From the IMG/VR virus record IMGVR_UViG_3300022700_000278, positions 50,883 to 114,882 of that record: 64,000 nt of DNA; one strand, 5' to 3'. The DNA comes from a virus. The notes under the pieces are model-generated. The model worked only from the letters and a program-made list of their open reading frames with translations, searched no databases and was not told where the DNA came from. Both the position numbers and the translations under genes were made by a program. Below are positions 49,972 to 58,318 of this stretch, piece after piece; the first letter of the stretch is position 1, and every line of letters begins with the position of its first letter.

Positions 49972-52900
49972 ACTTTTTCTCCAAGGTTTTTCAGGATCGC
50001 TATGGCGCGTTGCCAAGCATCAGTAGATGTTTTTTTTGAGACCCTGAATGTAATTGTTGAACCATCCTGTAACCCAAAAGATAAATCCTTTGGTTCTGGT
50101 GGCATTGGTATACCCTCTCCTGCTTCTTTAAAGTCTTGAAAGATTAATTGTATTTGTGATTCGTCTCGTCGATCTGCTTTGGCCTTGCAGGTTATAATGC
50201 CAACCTGTCCTTCTTTAAGTTGGTCTTTGTGCTTGTTCCACACAGAAGGAAATACCGTAGCTTCTGCTCTGGTAGTTTTGTCTTCTATCTGAAGTATGGC
50301 CATATTTTTCCCTTTTTTAGTCCTTTTTTTAGACATAACGCTAATTACTACGGGAAACTTGGGTGAAGATGTTTTTGGCCTTTCTTCTAGTGCTTCTTCT
50401 AGCGTGTTTGGCGCAATTCTGTATAGCCCAGGGTAAGAGTCTAGGGGGTGCCCTGTCAAGTAAAATCCTAAGGTTTCTCGCTCTAGGTCAAGACGCTCTT
50501 GTCTAGTTAGTGGCTTGGTGTCTGGTACTGGCGGCTCTTCTGGAGGATCTGGCAGAGCTTGAAGACGACGAGGAGGAGCTTTCCCTTGTTGAATAGCTTC
50601 TTCTCTTTCTTTATTTCTTCTTTCAAATTTTTCTTTTCTTTCTGTCCAACGACGCAGCTTCTTGTGATAAGCAATTAGTTCGCTTGCCCATTCAACAATT
50701 ACAGTTCTGCCATGTTCCGTTATGCTCTCGAGAGCACCAGACATTGCCAAGGGTCTAATATCTTTTGCAGAAGCTCCTGCTTTTATCAAGGCACCTAAGC
50801 TGGGAAATCCTTTTTCAGGTCTGTTTCCTAAAATTCTTTCACAAGCCTTTGCTCCTATTCCTTTAATTCCTCCTAGACCAAAAACAATTGTTCCATTGTC
50901 AATGGAAAACAATGCCTGTGATCGGTTTACATCTGGAGGCTCTACTGGTATGCCATCATCTTTACAAGCATATATATATTTAACCAATTGAGGCTGTTCC
51001 TTGATTGTATTGTTAAGCAAAGAACAATAGAATTCTTGTGGATAATAATGTTTTAGCCAAGCGGTGCGGTATGATATTTCGCTATATGCGACACTGTGTG
51101 CTTTGTTGAATCCATACTGACCAAATCCTTTAATTGCCTCAAACAATTCTGTTGCTACTGATTTTGGCATATTGTTTTTTGTACAGCCAAGAATAAATTT
51201 TTCTTGTTCTTTCTCAATTTTTTCGGTAATTTTTTTCCCGATTGCTTTTCTAACAGAATCAGCATCGTGTTCGTTGTATCCAGCAATATCTGTGCATATA
51301 CGCATAATGCTTTCTTGAAAAACAAGAACCCCAAAGGTGCTTTTTAGAATTGGCTCGAGCATTGGATGTAAATATTCAAACGGCTTTCCTCGACGCCGAT
51401 TTACATATTCGTTTGTTAATCCTGTACCTAGGGGGCCTGGTCGATATAATGCTGTAATAATAGAAAGATCTTCAATTGATCTGGGTTTAATTTTCATACA
51501 TAAGTCTTTAAACCCTGTTGATGTTTCAAATTGGAAGATACCTTCTAGCCTTCCTCTGTGAAAAATTTCTTCATATACTTCTTGATCTTTTCTATCTATT
51601 TTACTTATGTCTATTTCTTTTTTCTGTATCTCTCTTATATGATTTATCGTATCTTGTATTACGTCTAAGTTTACCAGTCCAAGTAGGTCATATTTTACCA
51701 GTCCAATTTCTTCGACATCATGCATGTCGAATTGAGTGGCAACCTCATCTCCTCTTCCTCTGAACAGAGGAACTTGTGCTTTCAACTCTTGATTAGAAAT
51801 TACAACGCCAGCAGCATGTACACCAGCCTTGGTGTTTAAACCTTCTGCTTCCTGTGCTAGTTTTACTACTTCTGGCCACTGTGTTTTCTTTAATTTAGGC
51901 TCTGCTTCTAGTGCCTCTTCGAAGGTAAGTGATTTACCAGCAACATCTGGTGGAATCAAACTAGCAAGCTTATCGCCAACAGCAGGCTCGTAACCACAAA
52001 CTCTTGCAAAGTCTCTTAAAGATCCCCTTGGTTTCATTTGCATATATGTACCAATCTGAGCCATTTTATCTTGGCCATATTTATTGGACAAATATGCCAT
52101 TACATCTTTTCTTCCGCGAGGGCTGATGTCTACATCAATATCAGGCATAGACACACGATGTTTGTTTAGGAACCTGCTAAAAAACAATCCATATTTGATA
52201 GGATCAACCTCTGTGATTCCAAGACAGTAAGAGATCAGGCTTCCAGAGGCACTTCCTCGTCCAGGTCCAACAGAAACATTATTCTTTTTTGCCCATGCAA
52301 CAAAATCCGACACCACCAAGAAATATGTAGGGAAACCCATTTCTTTGATGGTTTCGAATTCCAGGTTAAATCTTTTCTCGTATTCTGATTTTTCAGATAG
52401 GCCAAGCCTTTTCATTCCTTCCCATGCTTGAATTTTTAGCTGATTTTCTGGCTTCTTTTCACCTGGAAGGTTGTATGCTGGCCAAATATATTCTCCGTGT
52501 TGCCAATCAACATTACATTTTTCTGCAACTTCAACAGTTCTTTCTATTGCATGCCATTCTTCTTTCTTAAAACGTTTTCTCATTTCGTCTCGAGACTTAA
52601 AATGCATTTCTGTAGTTCCAAATTCTAAGTCTCCGGCTGACAGCTTGCATATTTTTTGATGCAGAGGAGCGCTTTCTTCTTTAATAAAATGAGAATCCTG
52701 TGTTGCTACAACAGGAATGTCTGTTTTTTCTGATAGTTGAAATATTTGTGCTTTTAATGGAAGTTGCCAGTCCATTCCATGATTTTGTGCTTCTAAATAA
52801 AAATCTTTTTCGAAAAGTGCTTTCATCTTTAGTGCATATTCGATAGCTTCGTCTGTTTTTCCCTCTAATATTCTGTTAGATATTCTGCCTGATGCACAGC

Positions 52901-53312
52901 CAGATAAGACAAGAATTCCTTCTTTGTATTTTTCTAGAAGAGTGTCGCTTATTCTAGGTTTATAATAAAACCCTTCTAGCCACCCAAGAGAACACAGTCT
53001 AAATAGATTCTGTAGTCCTTTCTCGTTTTTTGCAAGAAGGGTTAAGTGATAAGAGGTGTTGTGTCCTTCTATCTTCTCTCTTAAGGTATGCGATTCTGGA
53101 GCACAATAAAATTCGCAGCCATAAATAGGCTTCACATCATTTTCTTCACATGCTTTCTTGAATTTTAGCAGTCCTCCACAACGACCGTGGTCTGTTAGAG
53201 CAACACTATTCATGCCAAGCTTTTTCGCTTGCTTGGCAATTTGTTTTACCGTACAGGCTCCGTCTTGAGGAGAATAATCTGAATGAGTATGTAGCGAAAT
53301 ATATCCGCTCAT
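49968..53312 (-). CDS. dnaE: DNA polymerase III alpha subunit (C-family, DnaE type)
   Basis: 1114 aa, slightly shorter than E. coli DnaE (1160). The PHP domain opens the protein (Y-I-S-L-H-T-H-S-D-Y-S and L-T-D-H-G). Palm motifs: V-G-P-G-R-G-S-A-S-G-S near 354 and M-P-D-I-D-V-D-I near 389 with two catalytic aspartates. Downstream, G-F-N-K-A-H-S-V-A-Y and an OB-fold region complete the enzyme. Replicative C-family polymerases are common in bacteria but rare in phages, most of which use A or B families. The weak ribosome site suggests dependence on upstream translation. Confidence 0.95.
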   Translation of the reverse strand: MSGYISLHTHSDYSPQDGACTVKQIAKQAKKLGMNSVALTDHGRCGGLLKFKKACEENDVKPIYGCEFYCAPESHTLREKIEGHNTSYHLTLLAKNEKGLQNLFRLCSLGWLEGFYYKPRISDTLLEKYKEGILVLSGCASGRISNRILEGKTDEAIEYALKMKALFEKDFYLEAQNHGMDWQLPLKAQIFQLSEKTDIPVVATQDSHFIKEESAPLHQKICKLSAGDLEFGTTEMHFKSRDEMRKRFKKEEWHAIERTVEVAEKCNVDWQHGEYIWPAYNLPGEKKPENQLKIQAWEGMKRLGLSEKSEYEKRFNLEFETIKEMGFPTYFLVVSDFVAWAKKNNVSVGPGRGSASGSLISYCLGITEVDPIKYGLFFSRFLNKHRVSMPDIDVDISPRGRKDVMAYLSNKYGQDKMAQIGTYMQMKPRGSLRDFARVCGYEPAVGDKLASLIPPDVAGKSLTFEEALEAEPKLKKTQWPEVVKLAQEAEGLNTKAGVHAAGVVISNQELKAQVPLFRGRGDEVATQFDMHDVEEIGLVKYDLLGLVNLDVIQDTINHIREIQKKEIDISKIDRKDQEVYEEIFHRGRLEGIFQFETSTGFKDLCMKIKPRSIEDLSIITALYRPGPLGTGLTNEYVNRRRGKPFEYLHPMLEPILKSTFGVLVFQESIMRICTDIAGYNEHDADSVRKAIGKKITEKIEKEQEKFILGCTKNNMPKSVATELFEAIKGFGQYGFNKAHSVAYSEISYRTAWLKHYYPQEFYCSLLNNTIKEQPQLVKYIYACKDDGIPVEPPDVNRSQALFSIDNGTIVFGLGGIKGIGAKACERILGNRPEKGFPSLGALIKAGASAKDIRPLAMSGALESITEHGRTVIVEWASELIAYHKKLRRWTERKEKFERRNKEREEAIQQGKAPPRRLQALPDPPEEPPVPDTKPLTRQERLDLERETLGFYLTGHPLDSYPGLYRIAPNTLEEALEERPKTSSPKFPVVISVMSKKRTKKGKNMAILQIEDKTTRAEATVFPSVWNKHKDQLKEGQVGIITCKAKADRRDESQIQLIFQDFKEAGEGIPMPPEPKDLSFGLQDGSTITFRVSKKTSTDAWQRAIAILKNLGEKV

Positions 53313-53315
53313 AAG

Positions 53316-53522
53316 CTACTGCTTTCTATGAAACGTCTTGGTAAAAGGCTCTTTGTTTGGGCATGTTATTTTAATAATAATAGTGCTTCGTGAACTGTCT
53401 TGCTCTGTTACTTTACATTTAGGATATTCTGCTTCTACTCTACGCTGAGCAACAGAGGTGCAGCATACAAATATTACAATCGTAGCCAGAAAAAGCAGTG
53501 TTTTTATACTTCTAAAACCCAT
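53316..53522 (-). CDS. Small exported or lipoprotein-like protein, 68 aa
   Basis: Starts inside the end of the upstream ClpP-like gene (19-nt overlap). Residues 1-22 form a signal-type segment: basic F-R-S-I-K, hydrophobic L-L-F-L-A-T-I-V-I-F-V, then C-C-T-S, which resembles a lipobox. The mature part has two Cys and would be periplasmic or outer-leaflet. Candidate for superinfection exclusion, spanin-like or host-envelope role; nothing in sequence decides. Confidence 0.6.
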   Translation of the reverse strand: MGFRSIKTLLFLATIVIFVCCTSVAQRRVEAEYPKCKVTEQDSSRSTIIIKITCPNKEPFTKTFHRKQ

Positions 53523-54109
53523 TGTCTTGTTTCCTTAATTAATGGAAAACCAATATGGTCTGCAAATCCATATTTTATTGCTTCTTTTGCATTTAGGTAA
53601 AGTTCTCCATTTGAATCTTTTAGCAAGTTGTTAAATTGTTTCTGTGTCAAGTTGGACTTTTTTATTACTCTTTTTATCCACTCTTCATTCATTCTAGAAA
53701 CTGTATTTAAGTAACGCTTCATATCTTCGCTGTCCATAGATATTGCTGTAACCTGAACATTATGAAACATCAATCTAGAAGCAGGAGCCATCCATCTTTC
53801 TTCTCCTAAAGAAAATAGTATTGCTCCTGCAGATAACGACTTCCCAGCATTAACTGTTACTACAGGTTTAGTAGAGCATTCAATTATTTCTGCCATACTA
53901 AATAAAGCGTCAAGATCTCCTCCGTTGGAGTCAACATATACAACAATTTTTTCAATCTTATCGTCGCTTAGATAACAAGAAAAATCATAAAAGAATTCTT
54001 TTGCTGTATCTTCATCAAAGTTATTAACCCAAATTACAGGTAGTTCGTTTTCGTCTTGCATAGCGAGAGGCACAGAAGCTTCTCCTATGACAGCAGAGTG
54101 TTTCGTCAT
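53504..54109 (-). CDS. ClpP-family serine protease, paralogue A
   Basis: 201 aa. V-D-S-N-G-G-D near residue 60 begins the fold; the nucleophile region is G-K-S-L-S-A-G-A with Ser93, the catalytic His is in L-M-F-H-N-V (His116), and an Asp is available in L-K-D-S-N-G-E. The order and spacing fit ClpP peptidases (about 195-207 aa). It is one base-coupled (TAATG) to a second ClpP-like gene. Role: regulated degradation, prohead-type processing or host proteome control; no ClpX partner is encoded here, so a host unfoldase may be used. Confidence 0.85.
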   Translation of the reverse strand: MTKHSAVIGEASVPLAMQDENELPVIWVNNFDEDTAKEFFYDFSCYLSDDKIEKIVVYVDSNGGDLDALFSMAEIIECSTKPVVTVNAGKSLSAGAILFSLGEERWMAPASRLMFHNVQVTAISMDSEDMKRYLNTVSRMNEEWIKRVIKKSNLTQKQFNNLLKDSNGELYLNAKEAIKYGFADHIGFPLIKETRQWVLEV

Positions 54110-54705
54110 TAAACAGCCTCACATTCCCAGACTTCAGATCTACTTATTTTCGGCACTCCAATATGATCTATAAAACCATATTCTTTTGCTTTCTCTGCTC
54201 CAAAAAACCATTCTCCTTCGTGTTCTTTTATTTTTAATATAATTTCTTTTGTCGACAACTGTGCTTTTTTGGCAATCAGAGAAAAAATTCTATTATTTCG
54301 TTCTTCTAAAGCATCTAATTCTCTTTTCAATGTTTTTGTATTGCCGGTGATATCGCTTGATGCGTGATGTATTTGCATCATACAATTTCTACTCATCCAT
54401 CTTGTGCCACTTGGACCAAGTGCTAAAAAATATGCTGCAGCAGAACAAACTAAGCCAAGTCCTACTATATGTATTTCTTTTGATGAATTATTTATTGTGT
54501 CTACCATAGCTAACAAAGGATCAACTTCTCCTCCATATGAAAAAACATTGATGAATATGGAGGTCAGGTTTTGATCTGCTTCTAGCTCTTGCATTCTTTT
54601 AATGAAAACGTCTGCCGCCTCAAAGGTGAAGTCACATATGTTTATTATTGGAGCTTCATCTTTCTCCACTTCTAGTGGAACGCGCTTGAATTCCCATGTG
54701 TCCAT
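54109..54705 (-). CDS. ClpP-family serine protease, paralogue B
   Basis: 198 aa, ATG with AGGAAG upstream. F-S-Y-G-G-E replaces the usual S-x-G-G, the nucleophile region is L-V-C-S-A-A-A-Y (Ser88) and the His is in M-Q-I-H-H-A-S (His113). The pair A/B are clearly diverged from each other, as in organisms with mixed ClpP1P2 rings. A hetero-oligomeric 14-mer is therefore plausible. Unlike typical prohead proteases, both lie in the replication block. Confidence 0.83.
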   Translation of the reverse strand: MDTWEFKRVPLEVEKDEAPIINICDFTFEAADVFIKRMQELEADQNLTSIFINVFSYGGEVDPLLAMVDTINNSSKEIHIVGLGLVCSAAAYFLALGPSGTRWMSRNCMMQIHHASSDITGNTKTLKRELDALEERNNRIFSLIAKKAQLSTKEIILKIKEHEGEWFFGAEKAKEYGFIDHIGVPKISRSEVWECEAV

Positions 54706-54714
54706 GTTGGCTTC

Positions 54715-55278
54715 CTATCCCGACAAAATCTTTTTTACTATGTTTGTAGTGCTAGTTTCTGTTCCTTCTAATAAGTGAATTTCTGTCTTTGTTGTTTTTG
54801 CAGCTTTGGTTTCTTCACGATTAAAAGAAGATGCTGTATATTTTCCTTTTGCGAAATAGCTTGGACGCAACTCTATAATGTTTGATACATTTGTTGGTTC
54901 ATCAAACATGAAGACATAATCTACGGCTTCTAAAGCAGCAACAAGGAACATTCTTTCTTGCTCAGGAACAATTGGGCGATCGACAATCTTGTGTGGCTTA
55001 TATTTTTTTACTGATGCGTCAGAATTTATTCCCACTACCAAAGGAGCATTTTTGTTTATAGTAGCAATTTCTTCTAAAAAACTACTGTGCCCTACATGTA
55101 GGATGTCAAATGCACCCGAAGTAAAAACTATATCTGCTGTTTGATCTTTGGGGATGCTTCTGTTAATTGTCTTTGCCAGTATTTTCCGTGTCGTAATTTT
55201 CTCCGAGGCCCGTTGTCGAGAAAAGAAGCCCTCCGGACTTTTCTTCTTGATCCAGGTTTCTTTGAGGTTTTGACGCAT
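54715..55278 (-). CDS. Cytidylyltransferase-fold enzyme, heptose-1-phosphate adenylyltransferase (HldE C-domain) type
   Basis: 187 aa. Core: I-V-F-T-S-G-A-F-D-I-L-H-V-G-H (HxGH), V-G-I-N-S-D-A-S-V-K, then E-Q-E-R and A-A-L-E-A-V-D-Y-V-F-M-F-D-E, and a KG motif. This agrees best with the adenylyltransferase half of HldE/RfaE, which makes ADP-heptose from heptose-1-phosphate. The first ~48 residues are extra and lie over the end of the methyltransferase gene; ATG 55278 is nevertheless right because AAAGGAG sits 7 nt upstream. It could supply a sugar donor to the GT9 enzymes at 35-40 kb; glycerol-phosphate-type substrates are the alternative. Confidence 0.8.
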   Translation of the reverse strand: MRQNLKETWIKKKSPEGFFSRQRASEKITTRKILAKTINRSIPKDQTADIVFTSGAFDILHVGHSSFLEEIATINKNAPLVVGINSDASVKKYKPHKIVDRPIVPEQERMFLVAALEAVDYVFMFDEPTNVSNIIELRPSYFAKGKYTASSFNREETKAAKTTKTEIHLLEGTETSTTNIVKKILSG

Positions 55279-55918
55279 CTTTAAGCTCCTTTACATCATA
55301 AAAGACAGGATGTCTTTCTTCGGGCGTAGCTGAAACTTCTCCTCGAGACTTTCTATATTCTGCTACTGTTCCAATAAAAGGAACAGAAATTACTTTCTTT
55401 TCGTTTTCTTGTGCAATAGGAGCATATTTCCAAACCGGCCTTACAACAGTGCCGAGTTCTGCCAAAAAAGTCATTTCTCTATCTGGTGGCAAATCTATTT
55501 CGTCGCCAAATACTGCGAGAGCACTTGGAAATGGAGCAACATCTTTCTCTCCTACAAATTTAATTCTTCCTTTAATAAAAGTAATATATTTTGCGTGGTT
55601 CCATATTTCCTGGAACCATCTTGTTTCTGTTCTTGCAGCAACCAAGACAACAACGGAGCAGCCGTTATGAGCGGATTCAACTGCCTTGTGAATCCACTTC
55701 TTAGTTTCTCTTCCATAAGGAGGGTTCATCCAGCAGCAGCCGGTCCAGTCTTTTGTAAGACCGTCTGTTTCTTCTGAAAAGAATTCGTCACATTTTGTGT
55801 TGTCTATATTGGCACACACATCTTTTTGAAAACAAAAGATATCGTCTAGCCTTTTAAAAAGCCATTCTGGTGTTTCTTTACACAGGTCGCTAGATTTAAA
55901 ATGAACATTTTTTGTCAT
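55163..55918 (-). CDS. Phage DNA N6-adenine methyltransferase (Dam PF05869 type)
   Basis: 251 aa. The catalytic motif is W-M-N-P-P-Y-G-R near residue 71 (NPPY), preceded by T-P-E-W-L-F and K-C-D-E-F-F, the arrangement of the short phage Dam family that methylates adenine N6. The last 38 residues overlap the adenylyltransferase start (116 nt) and look low in conserved content. Likely protects phage DNA from host restriction or marks replicated DNA. A GGAAT stretch precedes the ATG. Confidence 0.82.
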   Translation of the reverse strand: MTKNVHFKSSDLCKETPEWLFKRLDDIFCFQKDVCANIDNTKCDEFFSEETDGLTKDWTGCCWMNPPYGRETKKWIHKAVESAHNGCSVVVLVAARTETRWFQEIWNHAKYITFIKGRIKFVGEKDVAPFPSALAVFGDEIDLPPDREMTFLAELGTVVRPVWKYAPIAQENEKKVISVPFIGTVAEYRKSRGEVSATPEERHPVFYDVKELKDASKPQRNLDQEEKSGGLLFSTTGLGENYDTENTGKDN

Positions 55919-55922
55919 TGCA

Positions 55923-56297
55923 CTATTCCATTAAAAAGCTTTTATAAAGAAGGTGTCTAAGAGAGGCAAAAATTTGCCAATCTTTTTCTGGAAGAGAAGC
56001 CCAGCCAACTCCACGGTTGTCCGAAAAGTCTCTCCAAAGACAAAAAGCATCCCATAAGCCAATCGAAGAATACCCCTCTTCTACAAAAGCTTTTTTGATT
56101 CTTTGACAATCCTTTAAATATTTTTCTTTTTTTAAGTCAAATGGAAGATTGTTGTCATTGTCAAAGAAAGAGTTTTTTTCTAATCCTAGGATTTTCCAAA
56201 CTTCATCTACTATTTCTGTTACAGAAAGATCCTTGTCTTGTTTTTTCTTTTCTAAAGAAGTTTTTAGCTTACGTTTTAAAATAGACGTTGTCAACAT
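55923..56297 (-). CDS. Unknown protein, 124 aa
   Basis: ATG with GGAG 6 nt upstream. Basic helical N-terminus (I-L-K-R-K-L-K-T-S-L-E-K-K-K) and an aromatic C-terminal half (L-W-D-A-F-C-L-W-R-D-F-S-D-N). No motif recognised. Lies between the Nudix and methyltransferase genes in the same operon. Confidence 0.55.
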   Translation of the reverse strand: MLTTSILKRKLKTSLEKKKQDKDLSVTEIVDEVWKILGLEKNSFFDNDNNLPFDLKKEKYLKDCQRIKKAFVEEGYSSIGLWDAFCLWRDFSDNRGVGWASLPEKDWQIFASLRHLLYKSFLME

Positions 56298-56307
56298 GTT
56301 TTCTCCG

Positions 56308-57024
56308 TTAACAAGTTAAAGGAGTATATTCTTTTAGTTTATTTTCAAGAACTTTTCTATATTGAAGATACAAAAGAGACCACTCTTCTAGTTCATCTGC
56401 TACCTTTTCTAGTTCGCCGATCGTTTTCCACTCTAGGCTCGACAACTCTTCTTCTTGCAAAGAAACTTCTTCTCGATTCTTAAGAGAAACTTGCATAATC
56501 AGTCCGAGATGAACCCTTCCTACTTTTGTTGTTCCATCGTAGACAAGTGGTCCATTTAAACATAGCCAGGGACGAGAAATAGACTTCAAATTAAGTTCTT
56601 CTGTCAGTTCTCTTGTCATTCCATGCATCAAGACATCTGTTATGCGTGTCTTAGTCGAAAGCGGTTCTGAAAATGACTTTATAAGATCTGTTGTGTTTAC
56701 ATGTCCCCCGATGCCGATAGATAATTTTTCGTGTAAACGACTCTCTCCTCCACTTTTTGTTCTCCTATATAACAAAAATTGATTATCAGAAGTAACAATA
56801 GCATATGGGATTATCTGGAGAAGTTCTTCGTTATTTTCTGCTTCTTCTCGATCTACAAAGAAAGCAGTTTTGATTAAATCTTCTTGAGAATAAAATGGAA
56901 CAATTCCTGACCATTTGTCATTATGAAAAATCCTGCAAAGATCATCATAACTTTGTCTTGGTAGCTTATATGTACCTTGAGATAAAATGTTAGATCTATT
57001 TATAACAAATACTTTTTCTGACAT
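56308..57024 (-). CDS. Nudix hydrolase-like protein with an insertion in the Nudix box
   Basis: 238 aa. Around residues 90-150, G-I-G-G-H-V-N begins a Nudix box whose second half, R-E-L-T-E-E-L-N-L, comes about 35 residues later instead of 11, with an insert between. The remaining E-E-x-x-x-E acidic residues are present. Nudix enzymes hydrolyse NDP-X; here house-cleaning of nucleotides or RNA cap removal are possible. It is directly behind the promoter at 57050-57078, so it heads a transcript. Confidence 0.65.
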   Translation of the reverse strand: MSEKVFVINRSNILSQGTYKLPRQSYDDLCRIFHNDKWSGIVPFYSQEDLIKTAFFVDREEAENNEELLQIIPYAIVTSDNQFLLYRRTKSGGESRLHEKLSIGIGGHVNTTDLIKSFSEPLSTKTRITDVLMHGMTRELTEELNLKSISRPWLCLNGPLVYDGTTKVGRVHLGLIMQVSLKNREEVSLQEEELSSLEWKTIGELEKVADELEEWSLLYLQYRKVLENKLKEYTPLTC

Positions 57025-57049
57025 TGTTTACTCCAGACTAGTAGGAGAT

Positions 57050-57078
57050 TTTATAATATTTTTATAGTTTTAGTTCAA
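57050..57078 (-). promoter_or_regulatory. Sigma70-type promoter for the Nudix operon
   Basis: On the - strand, TTGAAC (57073-57078) is separated by exactly 17 nt from TATAAA (57050-57055). Matches are 5 of 6 at -35 and 5 of 6 at -10. The expected start of transcription is near 57043, leaving a ~20-nt leader before ATG 57024 that contains the GGAG ribosome site. It lies in one of the few real gaps (57025-57109). Suggests host-type sigma use in the early genes. No operator symmetry seen. Confidence 0.65.
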
Positions 57079-57109
57079 GATTTTTTCTGTTTTAAAAATT
57101 TTTTGTATC

Positions 57110-58102
57110 TTATTCCATTCCTCTTGCTCTCAACGCCTCTTGTCTGAGAAGTTGATAAACTTCTGGATTTTCTCTTAGCCAAGTTTCTGCTCCGGTTACT
57201 CCTTGAGCAATATTTGAATCTTCATACTTATACCAACTGCCACTTTTTGTCATTAGTCCATCTGCCAGTGCAAGATCCAAAACTTCTGAAACGCGGTCAA
57301 CACCTTGTCCAAACTTAATCTTAAGTTCTGTTTGTCGAAATGGTGGGGCAAGTTTGTTTTTTACAATTTTTGCTCTAACCTTAATTCCAGTTGGAGTTTC
57401 TTTGTCTCCTTCTATTCCTGTTCTGGTTAGCTGAATTCGCTGAGAGGCATAAAATTTAAGAGCATTCCCCCCTGATGTTGTTAGGGGAGAACCATACATA
57501 ACACCGACTTTTGATCTTGTTTGGTTAACAAAAATAATGGTTGTGTCGCTACTATTAAGGCTACCTACAAGCCTTCTCATGGCCTGGCTCATCAGTCTAG
57601 CCTGTAAGCCAACATGTGAGTCTCCTGATTCTCCGTCAAGCTCAGCCTTTGGAACTAAAGCAGCGACAGAATCTAACACAACTAGATCTATCATGTTTGA
57701 TCGAGCCATTATGTTTATGATTTCGAGTGCTTCTTCCCCGTATGTTGGTTGAGAAAGAAGTAAACTGTCTACATCGACACCAAGACTTTTAGAGTATAAA
57801 ATATCTAAACCGTGTTCTGTGTCGATATAAGCACAGTTACCGCCGTTTGATTGACATTCTGAAATAGCTTCTAAAGCAAGCGTGGATTTTCCTGTTGACT
57901 CTGCGCCATATATTTCTACCATTCTTCCTTTTGGATATCCGCCAATGCCTAGAATAGTATCTAGGCCTATACTTCCTGTGTGAAGTACTCTCTCGCTGTC
58001 AAAGACAGGTCTTTCGGAAAGACTAGTAATAGATCCCTTTCCAAATTGCTTTGTAATAACTTTTTTTAATACAGATAAATCTTTTTGTGCTTCTTCGTTC
58101 AC
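57110..58102 (-). CDS. recA: RecA recombinase
   Basis: 330 aa, GTG start with GGAGGG about 6 nt upstream. Walker A G-A-E-S-T-G-K-S-T near residue 67; Y-I-D-T-E-H-G-L-D-I-L-Y; P-K-A-E-L-D-G-E-S-G-D-S-H-V-G-L; L2 region G-S-P-L-T-T-S-G-G-N-A-L-K-F-Y-A-S. All are those of cellular bacterial RecA (E. coli 352 aa), not of the T4 UvsX branch. It forms filaments on single-stranded DNA for recombination-dependent repair or replication, with the Cas4-like exonuclease as a likely end-processing partner. Confidence 0.95.
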   Translation of the reverse strand: MNEEAQKDLSVLKKVITKQFGKGSITSLSERPVFDSERVLHTGSIGLDTILGIGGYPKGRMVEIYGAESTGKSTLALEAISECQSNGGNCAYIDTEHGLDILYSKSLGVDVDSLLLSQPTYGEEALEIINIMARSNMIDLVVLDSVAALVPKAELDGESGDSHVGLQARLMSQAMRRLVGSLNSSDTTIIFVNQTRSKVGVMYGSPLTTSGGNALKFYASQRIQLTRTGIEGDKETPTGIKVRAKIVKNKLAPPFRQTELKIKFGQGVDRVSEVLDLALADGLMTKSGSWYKYEDSNIAQGVTGAETWLRENPEVYQLLRQEALRARGME

Positions 58103-58117
58103 TCTACCCTCCAGGGC

Positions 58118-58318
58118 CTAGTCTTCAAACATATTGCCTGGATATGTTGAAGAGAAAAAACCTTGATCTTTTAATGTGCTTTTAAGTGCTTCTACCTCGT
58201 CTTCTAGTTCGGTAACTCTGTCTTCGTATTCAGAAATTTCATCTTTTAGTCGTTGGTTTAAATCCTCAAGAATCCCAATTTTTATCTCCAGCCGTTTCTG
58301 ATCTTTCACTATGCTCAC
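58118..58318 (-). CDS. Small coiled-coil protein, 66 aa
   Basis: Starts at GTG 58318 or, with a slightly better AAGGG position, GTG 58309; both lie inside the DUF3310 gene. One long coiled coil (I-L-E-D-L-N-Q-R-L-K-D-E-I-S-E-Y) ends in an acidic tail. The 53-nt overlap with the upstream gene suggests coupling. Function unknown. Confidence 0.55.
   Translation of the reverse strand: MSIVKDQKRLEIKIGILEDLNQRLKDEISEYEDRVTELEDEVEALKSTLKDQGFFSSTYPGNMFED

Noticed and set aside
57079-57109. A/T palindrome AAAAAATTTTT after recA as a terminator
   Set aside because: The stem is purely A-T with no G+C pairs and no loop, so it would not stop transcription reliably.
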